From Clostridia bacterium (GTDB taxonomy: Bacteria > Bacillota > Clostridia > Oscillospirales > CAG-272): 53,805 nucleotides of DNA. The DNA lies in contig JAGALS010000010.1 of the NCBI GenBank assembly GCA_017625065.1, forward strand, positions 1 to 53,805, written 5' to 3'. Below are positions 40,627 to 49,493 of this stretch, in pieces; position 1 is the stretch's first letter, and every line of letters begins with the position of its first letter. The position numbers were made by a program, and so were the translations under genes. The notes beneath the pieces are model-generated. The model was not told where the DNA came from. It searched no databases and saw nothing but the letters and a program-made list of their open reading frames with translations.

Positions 40627-42567
40627 TTACCAAATCACAATATTGTTTTGTTCACCGTAGTGCCAATAGTTCCCTGTCTGTGCGGGCGGGTTTGCGGAGT
40701 AGTAATAGCGGGTAGCCTTTTCTAAACCGCTATTACGCCAGGAAGAATCGATAGACATCAGACTCCAATCATGGGCACTACCACCGTAATAAACAGTGGT
40801 TAATCCATCGCAACCATAAAACGCCGAGTAGATTTTCGTTACAACCTTAGGGATTGTGATCGACGTCAATCCACTGCAATACCAGAACGCATAATCCCCG
40901 ATTGTTGTCACGCTACCATCTGTGGGGATCACACTGTTTTTACAGCCAAGCACAAGTATTTTGCTCGCGGTTCTTATCAAACAATTTCCTGCGCTGTGAT
41001 AAACAGTATTACCGCCTTCAACGGTAATGCTTTCCAAACCGCTACAACCTAAGAACGCTACTTTGCTAATGTTCGTTACGCTCGACGGGATCTTGATCGA
41101 CGTCAGCCCGCTGCAACCGCTGAACGCATTACTACCAATGCCCATCACGCCACCGTCTGTTGGAATCACACTGCTTTTACAGCCAAGCACAAGTGTTTTG
41201 CTTGCGGTTTCTATCAAACAATTTCCTGCGCTGTGATAAACAGTATTACCGCTTTCAACGGTGATACTTCCCACTCCGCTACAATAGGAGAACGCATCAT
41301 CACCTATGCTCGTCACACTTGATGGGATCTTAATCGACGTCAATCCGCCACAATTATAGAACGCAACCTCACCAATACTCGTCACGTTCGACGGAATTTC
41401 CAGTGAAGTGATTTTATTTCTATTTAGATACAAATCCTCGGCATAATATAATGGGTTTGCCCAATAAGAAGCAGACACAGAAGAAAGAAAGTTGATTTTG
41501 CACCAAGCTACAAGATCAGTAATATAAACTGCCGTCAATCCACTGCATTCATAAAACGCCATAGCGCCGATGCTCGTCACGCTTGCCGGAATCATAACGG
41601 ATGCGAGGCTACTACATTCATAAAACGCCTCATCGCCGATGCTCGTCACGCTTTCCGGAATCACAACGGATGCGAGGCTACTACATTCATAAAACACCCT
41701 TTCGCCTATGCGCGTCATACCATTAGGAATCGTGATAGATGTCAAACTCTTACATTTGTAGAACGCATAATCTCCGATATAAGTCAACTTTTTAGGCATA
41801 ACGATTGTTTCTAAGGAATTGCAGTTGTAAAAGGCATTACTACCTAAATTCTCAATTCCCTCACACAGAATCAAGGTGCGGATCATGGTCATATCCTTAA
41901 AAGCATCTTTTCCTATCGCTTTCACGGGAAAAGAATTTAGATAACAGGGTACGATTACAACCGTAGCAGTTTCGTCACTAAAACCTGTAATCGTAGCCTC
42001 TCCGCAATTGACTGTGTAAGTGAACTGATTGGAATCAATCTCCACCCTTTTTGCGTAAATTGAACCGCCTTGCGGAAAACTTGTATCCGCTGTTAAAGGT
42101 GTTTGAAAATCATCATCCACAAACCAACCGTAAAAATAATTCTTCGAATTTATATATTGTGGCTTTTCCGGAGCAGTAATTTTATACCCCTCCTCTTTAT
42201 TGATGGTCAGCGTTTCAGAGAGCAAACCATCTATATAAACACTAACAGTAGCAATATTTGCTGTTTCAGAGTTTTCATCGTTAGAGTTTATGCCATCAAT
42301 TCCATCGCTATAGTTCTCCTCGCACTTGTCGCAAAGTGAGTTGTCGTCTGCGTCGCGGTGCTGGCAGACGGGCGAAGCAGACACGTCAACACCATCGGTG
42401 TAGCTTTCGCTACATTTATCGCACTTGCCATCATCGTCCGCGTCGCGGTGCTGACATACGGTAAGGGCTTCGCTACTCGGTGTGTCGCTCTCGTCGCAAG
42501 CAACAAGCGCAAGCAGACACAAAAGGCAAAGGAATACCGAAAGCAACACAAAAACTCTTTTTTTCAT
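40627..42567 (-). CDS. BspA-type leucine-rich-repeat lipoprotein
   Basis: 646 residues. Lipobox LVAC with Cys24. Two short repeats, CQHRDADD-x2-(K/L)CDKC, near 39-60 and 68-90 look like metal-binding Cys/Asp loops. A small beta domain (about 115-185) is followed by a run of about 15 LRR_5 repeats, FYECSSLASVVIPESVTSIGDEA style, up to ~620. BspA-type proteins are surface adhesins that bind host matrix or other bacteria. AGGAGG precedes the ATG. The gene has a long structured leader with a terminator (see 42582-42760). DNA repeats inside the gene show recent internal duplication. Confidence 0.88.
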   Translation of the reverse strand: MKKRVFVLLSVFLCLLCLLALVACDESDTPSSEALTVCQHRDADDDGKCDKCSESYTDGVDVSASPVCQHRDADDNSLCDKCEENYSDGIDGINSNDENSETANIATVSVYIDGLLSETLTINKEEGYKITAPEKPQYINSKNYFYGWFVDDDFQTPLTADTSFPQGGSIYAKRVEIDSNQFTYTVNCGEATITGFSDETATVVIVPCYLNSFPVKAIGKDAFKDMTMIRTLILCEGIENLGSNAFYNCNSLETIVMPKKLTYIGDYAFYKCKSLTSITIPNGMTRIGERVFYECSSLASVVIPESVTSIGDEAFYECSSLASVMIPASVTSIGAMAFYECSGLTAVYITDLVAWCKINFLSSVSASYWANPLYYAEDLYLNRNKITSLEIPSNVTSIGEVAFYNCGGLTSIKIPSSVTSIGDDAFSYCSGVGSITVESGNTVYHSAGNCLIETASKTLVLGCKSSVIPTDGGVMGIGSNAFSGCSGLTSIKIPSSVTNISKVAFLGCSGLESITVEGGNTVYHSAGNCLIRTASKILVLGCKNSVIPTDGSVTTIGDYAFWYCSGLTSITIPKVVTKIYSAFYGCDGLTTVYYGGSAHDWSLMSIDSSWRNSGLEKATRYYYSANPPAQTGNYWHYGEQNNIVIW

Positions 42568-42592
42568 TTTCTTTTCCTCCTAAAATAAAAAA

Positions 42593-42618
42593 GTGCGTGA
42601 CCAATAAAAGCCACGCAC
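42593..42618 (-). terminator. Leader terminator before the LRR lipoprotein gene
   Basis: On the minus strand GTGCGTG (42618-42612) pairs with CACGCAC (42599-42593), then TTTTTTATTTTA runs straight into the AGGAGG ribosome site. A terminator in this place implies attenuation. Confidence 0.7.
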
Positions 42619-42642
42619 CGAAAAATGCACAGCTCCGATTGC

Positions 42643-42755
42643 TGCCACACAACTTTTCGACACTTACAATAAAGCATGCGAAAATAGAGCATGCATTTTT
42701 ACCATAGTAAAAACACATACTTTATTGCAAAATGTCGATATTTAGTTGTGTGGCA
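42643..42755 (-). ncRNA. Structured leader RNA (candidate riboswitch or attenuator) upstream of the LRR lipoprotein
   Basis: Read on the minus strand: P1 TGCCACACAAC/GTTGTGTGGCA (outer arms 42745-42755 and 42643-42653), P2 TCGACA/TGTCGA, P3 CAATAAAG/CTTTATTG; inside P3 are hairpins TTTTTAC-TATG-GTAAAAA and GCATGC-N9-GCATGC, so the fold is a three-way junction. The promoter at 42761-42789 would start the RNA right at P1. I recognise no known riboswitch class; a MITE is the alternative, but no target-site duplication is visible. Confidence 0.6.
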
Positions 42756-42760
42756 AAGTT

Positions 42761-42789
42761 ATTGTATCACAAAATTTGCCATTTGTAAA
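42761..42789 (-). promoter_or_regulatory. Promoter for the LRR lipoprotein leader
   Basis: TTTACA (42784-42789), 17 bases, TACAAT (42761-42766) on the minus strand; the predicted first base (about 42754) coincides with the P1 helix of the leader RNA. Confidence 0.7.
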
Positions 42790-42898
42790 CAGAAAAAACA
42801 AATTTGATAAAAACAAATACTTAATAAAAGCAAGATTTTTAAAGATAATACCCTGCTAAATTACAATAATCGGTCGTAATCGGTTGTGATAATTCATT
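42790..42898. other. AT-rich spacer between divergent LRR and ctsR promoters
   Basis: Very AT-rich. Contains the imperfect direct repeats CGGTCGTAAT and CGGTTGTGAT at 42871-42890. No gene is seen. Confidence 0.4.
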
Positions 42899-42972
42899 TT
42901 TGACTTTGTTTGACTTTGACTTTGTTTGACTTTCGCGTTATAATGAAATCACAAAGGTCAAAGAAGGTCAAA
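42899..42972 (+). promoter_or_regulatory. Three CtsR operator boxes
   Basis: Two head-to-tail inverse-orientation boxes, TTTGACT-TTG-TTTGACT at 42899-42915 and 42915-42931, and one direct box, GGTCAAA-GAA-GGTCAAA at 42956-42972. All match the known CtsR heptad repeat. The second box contains the -35 of the promoter and the third covers the region just before the ribosome site. Confidence 0.95.
42916..42944 (+). promoter_or_regulatory. Sigma-A promoter of the ctsR operon
   Basis: TTGACT (42916-42921), 17 bases, TATAAT (42939-42944), embedded in and flanked by CtsR boxes. Confidence 0.9.
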
Positions 42973-42983
42973 AGGAGGGCTAA

Positions 42984-43436
42984 ATGATGCTTACCGACCA
43001 AATTGCAAAAATGATCGAAGCTATGCTGGAGGAAGGTGGCGGCGCGCTGGAGCTGCAGCGCAACGAGATGGCAACGCGCCTTGGATGCGTGCCCAGCCAA
43101 ATCAGCTACGTCATCACTTCCCGCTTTACCCCCGAACGGGGCTATATCATCGAATCACGCCGCGGCGGCGGCGGATGCATCCGCATCGTGCGAAAGCAGA
43201 TGCACCGCGACGAATATCTGATGCACTTTTTCTATGCCGTGGGCGAGCAGATCGAGGAAAATGAAGCAAAAGCATACCTGCGCAATCTGCTTGACCAAGA
43301 GATCATCACAAAACGGGAAGCAACCATCATCAGCAACGCGATCTCCACCGCGGCGCTGCAAAACGTGACACCCGAGGGCAGAAATACTGTGCGCGCACAG
43401 ATATTCCGACACATTCTTCTGTCCTTGATGCAATAA
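42984..43436 (+). CDS. ctsR: Transcriptional repressor CtsR
   Basis: 150-residue CtsR, the class III heat-shock repressor. The N-terminal winged helix-turn-helix (about 1-75) contains EMATRLGCVPSQISYVITSRF and the glycine-rich wing RRGGGGCIRI; the C-terminal dimer domain (about 80-150) contains the helices bound by McsB. AAAGGAGGGC precedes the ATG at 42984; a second ATG follows directly. It would repress its own operon at the boxes upstream and be inactivated on heat or when arginine-phosphorylated proteins are degraded through ClpC. Confidence 0.96.
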   Translation: MMLTDQIAKMIEAMLEEGGGALELQRNEMATRLGCVPSQISYVITSRFTPERGYIIESRRGGGGCIRIVRKQMHRDEYLMHFFYAVGEQIEENEAKAYLRNLLDQEIITKREATIISNAISTAALQNVTPEGRNTVRAQIFRHILLSLMQ

Positions 43437-43458
43437 AATAAAGAAGGGGTGATCCTTT

Positions 43459-43980
43459 ATGAAATGTGAAAATTGCAAAAACAACGATGCAACCTTTTTT
43501 TACGAAGAAACAATAAACGGACAAAGCCGTTCGGTGCGGCTCTGCGCTGAATGCGCAACAAAAATGAAGGCGGGCGAGAAGCTTTTTGCCGAGCAGGGCG
43601 ATGCCTTCTCCTTCCCTTCCTTCACACAGCTCCACAACAACTTTTTGGACGGTCTGTTCGGCATTACCGCGCCGAACACGAAGGGAACGGCAAAAAGCTG
43701 CCCCGGGTGCGGTGCAACTTGGAACGATCTCTTGAAATCAAGCAAGGCGTTTTGCCCCGAATGCTACACCACCTTTTTGGAAGAACTACGCCCCACCCTG
43801 CGCTCCCTGCACGGCAACGTGACACACACGGGGCGCGCGCCGGCAGGTCGTCGGGCGCAAAAGGAAAAGCGCGACCGCCTCGCCTCGCTCAAGGCGCAGC
43901 TTGGTGAAGCGATCAAAGCAGAAAATTTTGAAGAAGCCGCGAAGCTGCGCGATGAGATCCGCGGACTGGAAAAGGAGTGA
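43459..43980 (+). CDS. mcsA: Activator of protein arginine kinase, McsA
   Basis: 173 residues. Four CxxC pairs are seen (CENC, CAEC, CPGC, CPEC), forming the two zinc-binding units of McsA, and a C-terminal UVR motif (LKAQLGEAIKAENFEEAAKLRDEIRGLE). McsA activates McsB and senses oxidative and metal stress. AGGGGTGA precedes the ATG; 22 bases after ctsR, and its stop lies 4 bases before mcsB. Confidence 0.95.
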   Translation: MKCENCKNNDATFFYEETINGQSRSVRLCAECATKMKAGEKLFAEQGDAFSFPSFTQLHNNFLDGLFGITAPNTKGTAKSCPGCGATWNDLLKSSKAFCPECYTTFLEELRPTLRSLHGNVTHTGRAPAGRRAQKEKRDRLASLKAQLGEAIKAENFEEAAKLRDEIRGLEKE

Positions 43981-43984
43981 GAAT

Positions 43985-44998
43985 ATGGCTTGGTATCAGG
44001 TAAAAGGAAACGATTCGGATACGGTATTCTCTTCCCGTATCCGCTTTGCCCGCAATCTGACGGGCTATCGCTTTGAGGCAGGGCTTTCGACAAAGGACGC
44101 CGAGGAGATCATCTCCCGTATTGAAGGTGCGCTTGGCGACGAGTATATCAAGACCGATATGTGCGGACTTTCCGCATTGCAGGCGCAGTCGCTTGTTGAG
44201 CAGCATCTGATCAGCCGCGATTTCGCAAGCAAAAAGACGCCCCACGCACTCTTTCGCAACGACAACAAAAGCCTTTCAGTCATGGCTCTGGAGGAGGACC
44301 ACATCCGCCTGCAATGTATTCTGCCGGGGCTTTCGTTGCGCGACGCCTACCGCTTCGCCTGCGAGTGCGACGACAAACTGGACAGCGCGCTGGAGCTGGC
44401 GTATGACGAATCTCTTGGATATCTGACGCATTGCCCCACCAATCTCGGCACGGGCATGCGCGCGTCGGTCATGCTGTTTTTGCCTGCTTTAAAGGCGGCA
44501 AATATGATCGCCTCGCTTGCCCATCAGCTCTCCAAGATCGGGCTCACGATGCGCGGCCTTTACGGCGAAGGCTCCGAGCCGCACGGATGCCTGTATCAGG
44601 TCTCCAATCAAGTGACGCTTGGCGCTTCGGAGGAGGATATCCTGCATAAATTAGAGGAAGCCGTACAAAGTATTATTGAAAAGGAGCGCAAGCTCCGTCA
44701 ACAGCTCAGCGGTGAGGCGGCAGAACGCCGCGCAGACCGCATCCACCGCGCCGAGGGCACGCTGCGCTACGCAAGTATGCTCTCCTCCGAGGAATTTTTC
44801 TCGATCTACGCCGATCTCAAGCTCGGTATTGCGCTGGGACTCATCGATTCGATCTCGGACGAGACCTTGAATACCCTGCTGATCAACGTGCTGCCCGCAA
44901 CGCTGACGCAAAATGCACCTTCCGCCCCCAAAAGCGGCGCAGAGCGTGACAGACAGCGAGCTGCGTTCATCAAACAAGCACTGGAGGTAAGTAAATGA
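43985..44998 (+). CDS. mcsB: Protein arginine kinase McsB
   Basis: 337 residues, guanido-kinase fold. It phosphorylates arginine on unfolded proteins, marking them for ClpC-ClpP. SSRIRFARNLTGYRF (near 16-30) binds ATP, and HCPTNLGTGMRAS contains the catalytic Cys150. The start at 43985 follows the strong site AAGGAGTGAG just after the mcsA stop; the frame extends upstream within mcsA but without a ribosome site. The stop overlaps the clpC start (ATGA). Confidence 0.96.
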   Translation: MAWYQVKGNDSDTVFSSRIRFARNLTGYRFEAGLSTKDAEEIISRIEGALGDEYIKTDMCGLSALQAQSLVEQHLISRDFASKKTPHALFRNDNKSLSVMALEEDHIRLQCILPGLSLRDAYRFACECDDKLDSALELAYDESLGYLTHCPTNLGTGMRASVMLFLPALKAANMIASLAHQLSKIGLTMRGLYGEGSEPHGCLYQVSNQVTLGASEEDILHKLEEAVQSIIEKERKLRQQLSGEAAERRADRIHRAEGTLRYASMLSSEEFFSIYADLKLGIALGLIDSISDETLNTLLINVLPATLTQNAPSAPKSGAERDRQRAAFIKQALEVSK

Positions 44999-47484
44999 AC
45001 AGCCGTTTTACACAAAAAGCACAAAATACACTCAACAATTCCCTGCGCTTTGCCGCTGAAATGGGACACACCTACATCGGCTCGGAGCATCTTTTGCTTG
45101 CGCTCGTTGCCGAAGCCGACAGTGTTGCATCGAAGCTCCTCACCGCACGCGGTATGAGCGTGGAAAAGCTGAAAAACGCCATTGAGGCGGCATCGGGACT
45201 CGGCTCGGGCAGCTCGGTTTCCCCTGCCGATATGACGCCGCGCACCAAGCGCATCATTGAGGGCTCTGCTATGGAAGCCCATCGCGGCGGACAAGGCTAT
45301 ATCGGTACCGAGCATCTGCTGCTTTCCCTACTGAACGAGCGCGACTCGGTCGGCGTGCAGATCTTGGAGCACCTGGGCGTTTCCACGCCCGATCTGCGCC
45401 AGGAGCTGCTCAATCTGCTTGGCGGCGCCACCGGTAGCGCCTCTGACGGGAAGCACGCCACAGCAGGGCGCGCAAATGAACAAAAAAGCACCCTTTCGGG
45501 CGCACCTACACTTGCAAGCTACGGTCGTGACCTCACGGCTATGGCGCGTGAGGGCAAGATCGATCCCATCATTGGTCGTGACAAAGAAACCGAGCGCGTG
45601 ATCCAGATCCTATCGCGCCGCCAAAAGAATAACCCGTGTCTCATCGGCGAGCCGGGTGTTGGCAAGACCGCCGTAGTCGAAGGCTTAGCGCAAAAGATCG
45701 TTGAGGGCGCAGTACCCGAAACCTTGAAGGATAAGATCATCGTCACCTTGGACGTGGCGAGTATGGTCGCGGGCGCAAAATACCGCGGCGAGTTCGAGGA
45801 GCGCCTGAAAAGCGTGATGGAGGAGGTCGTTAAGAACCCCTCGATCATCCTGTTTATCGACGAGATCCACACCATCGTGGGCGCTGGTGCCGCCGAGGGT
45901 GCGGTGGATGCCGCCAATATCATCAAGCCCGCCTTGGCGCGCGGCGAGATGCAGGTGATCGGCGCCACCACCATTCAGGAATATCGTAAGCACATCGAAA
46001 AGGACGCGGCATTGGAGCGCCGTTTTCAGTCGGTCACGGTTGGCGAGCCCTCTGCCGAGGAATCGATCCTGATCTTGAAGGGCTTGCGTGACAAATACGA
46101 GGCCCATCACAAATTAAAAATTTCCGATGAAGCCATCGACGCCGCCGTCAACCTTTCCAAGCGCTATATCGCCGACCGCTTTTTGCCCGACAAGGCGATC
46201 GACCTCTTGGACGAGGCGGCATCCCGTCTGCGCATTTCGGCGCATACTTCCCCGCCAGATCTCAAAGAAACCGAAGATCAGCTGACCGCGCTCTCCCACG
46301 AAAAGGAAGAAGCGATCTCGGCACAGGATTTTGAACGTGCCGCCGCCTTGCGCGATCAAGAAAAGGCCTTGCGCGAGTCCTATGAGAAGGCGAAAAAAGA
46401 TTGGGAAAGCTCTGTTGGCGATAAGCAGCTGACGGTTGGTGAGACTGATATTGCCGACGTCGTCACGCAATGGACAGGCATCCCCGTCAGCCGCCTTCTG
46501 GAAGAAGAAAGCGAACGCCTGCTGCATCTGGACGAGCTGCTGCATCAGCGCGTGATCGGTCAGGACGCGGCCGTTGAGGCGGTGGCGCGCGCCATCCGCC
46601 GCGGCAGAATGGGATTAAAAGACCCCAAACGTCCCATTGGCTCGTTTATCTTTCTTGGACCCACGGGTGTGGGCAAAACCGAGCTTTGCAAGGCGCTTGC
46701 CGAGCTGCTATTTGGTGACGCCAATGCGATGATCCGTATGGATATGTCGGAATATATGGAAAAGCACAGCGTTTCCAAGCTGATCGGCTCTCCCCCCGGC
46801 TACGTTGGCTTTGAGGAGGGCGGACAGCTGACCGAAAAGATCCGCCGTAAACCCTATTCTGTGGTCTTATTTGACGAGATCGAGAAAGCCCATCCCGATG
46901 TATTCAACATTTTGTTGCAGGTGCTGGAGGACGGCATTTTGACCGACTCGCAAGGAAGAAAGGTCGACTTCAAGAACACCATCCTCATTATGACCTCAAA
47001 CGTGGGCGCTTCTGCACTGACAGCGCCTTCCCGCGGCGCTTTGGGCTTTGCACAAAGCGACAGCACGGCAAATGACGGCGAAAAAGCGAATGCAAAGGCA
47101 ATGGAGGCGCTGAAAGCGACCTTCCGCCCCGAATTTTTGAACCGTGTGGACGATATCATCATCTTCAACCGTCTGACCGAGGAAAACATCCGCGCGATCG
47201 CTTCCCTGCTGCTTGCGGAAGTTCAAAAGCGAGTAGAAAACATCGGTATTTCGATCTCCTTTGACGACGAAGTCGCCGCGCTGATGGCAAAGGAGGGCTT
47301 TGATGCCGTTTACGGCGCGCGCCCCTTGCGCCGCGCCATCGTGCGCTTGATTGAGGACGCATTTTCGGGTGCAATGCTGGAAGGTAAATTCAAGGCGGGC
47401 GACAGTGTTGTCGCCAAGGTCGAGGACGGTAAGGTGATCTTTGAAAAACAGGTCACCGAAACGCCCGACGACCCGATAGCTTAA
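44995..47484 (+). CDS. clpC: ATP-dependent Clp protease ATP-binding subunit ClpC
   Basis: 829-residue unfoldase of ClpCP. N domain (1-145) with two Clp_N repeats, first AAA+ with GEPGVGKT at 218-225, a middle domain with a UVR motif ([20 protein letters not shown]), and the second AAA+ with GPTGVGKT at 555-562. The middle domain mediates adaptor and McsB docking. It uses GGAGGTAAGTAA before an ATG that overlaps the mcsB stop, so it is coupled to it. Last gene of the operon, followed by a strong terminator. Confidence 0.97.
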   Translation: MNSRFTQKAQNTLNNSLRFAAEMGHTYIGSEHLLLALVAEADSVASKLLTARGMSVEKLKNAIEAASGLGSGSSVSPADMTPRTKRIIEGSAMEAHRGGQGYIGTEHLLLSLLNERDSVGVQILEHLGVSTPDLRQELLNLLGGATGSASDGKHATAGRANEQKSTLSGAPTLASYGRDLTAMAREGKIDPIIGRDKETERVIQILSRRQKNNPCLIGEPGVGKTAVVEGLAQKIVEGAVPETLKDKIIVTLDVASMVAGAKYRGEFEERLKSVMEEVVKNPSIILFIDEIHTIVGAGAAEGAVDAANIIKPALARGEMQVIGATTIQEYRKHIEKDAALERRFQSVTVGEPSAEESILILKGLRDKYEAHHKLKISDEAIDAAVNLSKRYIADRFLPDKAIDLLDEAASRLRISAHTSPPDLKETEDQLTALSHEKEEAISAQDFERAAALRDQEKALRESYEKAKKDWESSVGDKQLTVGETDIADVVTQWTGIPVSRLLEEESERLLHLDELLHQRVIGQDAAVEAVARAIRRGRMGLKDPKRPIGSFIFLGPTGVGKTELCKALAELLFGDANAMIRMDMSEYMEKHSVSKLIGSPPGYVGFEEGGQLTEKIRRKPYSVVLFDEIEKAHPDVFNILLQVLEDGILTDSQGRKVDFKNTILIMTSNVGASALTAPSRGALGFAQSDSTANDGEKANAKAMEALKATFRPEFLNRVDDIIIFNRLTEENIRAIASLLLAEVQKRVENIGISISFDDEVAALMAKEGFDAVYGARPLRRAIVRLIEDAFSGAMLEGKFKAGDSVVAKVEDGKVIFEKQVTETPDDPIA

Positions 47485-47491
47485 ACAAAAA

Positions 47492-47533
47492 ACGCCGTGG
47501 GCACTGCTTGGCAGAGCCCACGGCGTGTGTTTT
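47492..47533 (+). terminator. Terminator of the ctsR operon
   Basis: ACGCCGTGGGC (47492-47502) pairs with GCCCACGGCGT (47516-47526), with CTGC-TTG-GCAG inside and then GTGTTTTTTAG. Confidence 0.9.
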
Positions 47534-48925
47534 TTAGATAAATTTGCCAACGATGGAGTAGACCATCAAAGCCAGAATGATCACGGGAAGCACAAAGGTC
47601 ATGTAGTTGCGGATCCACTTGGGGAACTTCATTCCGTTACCCGTATTGACCTCACCCTCAAAGCTCTTCCAACCCCAACCGTAACGGGTGGTGCAGAAGA
47701 TCACATACATCACGCTGCCAAGCGGCAACAGCACGTTGGAAACGATGAAGTCCTCGATATCAAGGAAGCCACCGATACCGGGGATCGCCGCGCCGCTCCA
47801 GATGTTCAAGCTGAAAATGGCAGGCAGCGAAAGCACCATCATAAGACCGATGTTGATCAGGCAGATCTGCCAACGCTTCAGATTCGTCAGCTCCATCCAG
47901 AAGGAGATGATATTTTCAAACACGGCGATAACCGTGGAATACGCCGCGAAGATCATGAACAGGAAGAACAGCGACCCGATGATACGTCCCGTCACAGCGC
48001 CCATCGAATTGAAGATCGAGGAAAGCGTGGTAAACAGGAAGGACGCACCCACCGTAGAGGCATCTACATTCACGCCGCCAAGGAAGCTAAAGCAAGCGGG
48101 GAAAATAATGAAGCCGGAAGCCAAAGCAATGAAGGTATCCAGCGCGGTGATGGTGACCGCCTCGCCCATAAGAGAGCGATCCTTGGAAATATAGCTGCCG
48201 AAAATGGCGATCGAGCCAATGCCGATACTAAGGGTAAAGAAGGATTGCCCCATCGCCGCGGTGATAACGGTGAACAGATCTACGTCCTTGAGGTTATCAA
48301 AGTTGGGGATCAAATAAAATTTAAGTCCCTCTCCCGCACCCGACAGCGTGCAGCAATAGATCGCAAGACCGATGATCAGCGCGAACAGAGCCAGCATCAT
48401 ATACTTGGTGATACGCTCAACTCCCTTTTGAAGTCCCAGAGAGCAAACAAGGAAGCAGATCAGAATCGTGGCAAAGGTGGTGCCGATAATAAGACCGGTA
48501 TTGCCGATAGTCTGCCCGAAATGCGCACCAAGCTCTGCTGCGGGTACGTCCATAATACCTGTGTTAAAGAGGTATTTTCCGAAATACAGCAGCATCCACC
48601 CTGCAATCGTCGTGTAGCACATCATCAGCAAATAGTTGCCGCCGATGCCGAGATACTTCATAAAGTGCCATTTCTGACCGGGCTTTTCCAGCTTCTCAAA
48701 AGAAGACGCGATACTGCGCTGGCTGGCGCGTCCGACCGACAGCTCACAGCACATCACGGGGATACCGAGGATCAGCAAAAATGCAAGGTAGATCAGTACG
48801 AACAGTCCACCGCCGTATGCACCCGTAATGATCGGAAAGCGATAAACGTTTCCAAGACCGATGGCACAACCTGCCGAGATCAGCAGAAAGCCAAGACGTG
48901 AAGAAAATTTTTCTCTTTGTTCCAT
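47534..48925 (-). CDS. Sodium-dependent symporter of the SNF (NSS) family
   Basis: 463 residues with about 12 membrane segments. SAGCAIGLGNVYRFPIITGAYGGG is the unwound TM1 sodium and substrate site of the neurotransmitter:sodium symporter family; SQRSIASSFEKL follows TM2. Bacterial members usually import amino acids such as Trp, Tyr or Ala; the substrate is not readable here. Its exact-consensus promoter (48966-48994) overlaps the end of the next gene upstream (48991). Confidence 0.93.
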   Translation of the reverse strand: MEQREKFSSRLGFLLISAGCAIGLGNVYRFPIITGAYGGGLFVLIYLAFLLILGIPVMCCELSVGRASQRSIASSFEKLEKPGQKWHFMKYLGIGGNYLLMMCYTTIAGWMLLYFGKYLFNTGIMDVPAAELGAHFGQTIGNTGLIIGTTFATILICFLVCSLGLQKGVERITKYMMLALFALIIGLAIYCCTLSGAGEGLKFYLIPNFDNLKDVDLFTVITAAMGQSFFTLSIGIGSIAIFGSYISKDRSLMGEAVTITALDTFIALASGFIIFPACFSFLGGVNVDASTVGASFLFTTLSSIFNSMGAVTGRIIGSLFFLFMIFAAYSTVIAVFENIISFWMELTNLKRWQICLINIGLMMVLSLPAIFSLNIWSGAAIPGIGGFLDIEDFIVSNVLLPLGSVMYVIFCTTRYGWGWKSFEGEVNTGNGMKFPKWIRNYMTFVLPVIILALMVYSIVGKFI

Positions 48926-48965
48926 CTTAATTCATCCTTTTATGTATTTTTTGCATACTCTTTTT

Positions 48966-48994
48966 ATTATATCCTTTTTTAGGCACCTTGTCAA
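48966..48994 (-). promoter_or_regulatory. Promoter for the SNF transporter gene
   Basis: TTGACA (48989-48994), 17 bases, TATAAT (48966-48971), exact consensus, overlapping the DUF1508 gene end. Confidence 0.88.
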
Positions 48995-49413
48995 TCCTTT
49001 AAATGATCCCGAACAAGTCCCTTCACCGTTAAAGGTGTCAACTGTCTTGGGGTGTCCAGCGCGACCTCTGCATCCATTACCCCCGTGCGGAGCATCGCGA
49101 CCGCGCGCAGACACGCCTTGCGCGTTTCCATCGGGGCGCAGGCAAGCACGCTTTTGCCGTTTGCCGACTTCAAGGCGTAGCAATAGCCGCCCGATTCCCC
49201 TCTCGTGATCTCAAACTTGGGATTTGCGCCGTACTCCCCAACGGTCGTATCGACCACGGGCGCGATCGGCGCATAAAAGGTCAGACTGCAAATACCCTTT
49301 TTACAGGCATCAAGCGTTGCGTAATATTTTGAAAACGCAAGTGTGCGCCCGTTATCAGCCTTTAGCACAAAACGGATACCCAAAGCACCGCGGGATATGA
49401 TAAAACGACTCAT
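48991..49413 (-). CDS. DUF1508 (YegP-like) protein
   Basis: 140 residues of two tandem DUF1508 repeats (about 1-55 and 65-120): FVLKADNGRTLAFSKYYATLDACKKGI and YALKSANGKSVLACAPMETRKACLRAV. YegP-like proteins are small dimeric folds of unknown biochemical role. AAAAGGAGAG precedes the ATG, and a GC-rich hairpin lies directly before that site. Its promoter lies at the end of the DUF11 gene. Confidence 0.9.
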   Translation of the reverse strand: MSRFIISRGALGIRFVLKADNGRTLAFSKYYATLDACKKGICSLTFYAPIAPVVDTTVGEYGANPKFEITRGESGGYCYALKSANGKSVLACAPMETRKACLRAVAMLRTGVMDAEVALDTPRQLTPLTVKGLVRDHLKD

Positions 49414-49427
49414 AAAGCTCTCCTTTT

Positions 49428-49451
49428 AGGGCTGCCCCGCGGGGCAGCCCT
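49428..49451 (-). repeat. GC-rich palindrome in the DUF1508 leader
   Basis: The 24-base palindrome AGGGCTGCCCC-GC-GGGGCAGCCCT sits between the promoter and the ribosome site. There is no U-tract on the minus strand, so it is a leader hairpin rather than a terminator. Confidence 0.6.
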
Positions 49452-49463
49452 TTTCAACATCTT

Positions 49464-49493
49464 ATTTTATCACACGAACGCGCTTTTTGTCAA
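49464..49493 (-). promoter_or_regulatory. Promoter for the DUF1508 gene
   Basis: TTGACA (49488-49493), 18 bases, TAAAAT (49464-49469) on the minus strand; the -35 overlaps the DUF11 stop. Confidence 0.7.

Noticed and set aside
42643-42755. Simple MITE insertion
   Set aside because: No target-site duplication is visible, and its exact fit between promoter and leader terminator favours a regulatory RNA; kept as the alternative.
47525-48901. 458-residue plus-strand frame opposite the SNF transporter
   Set aside because: Product is highly charged and family-less, while the minus strand is a clear 12-segment transporter.
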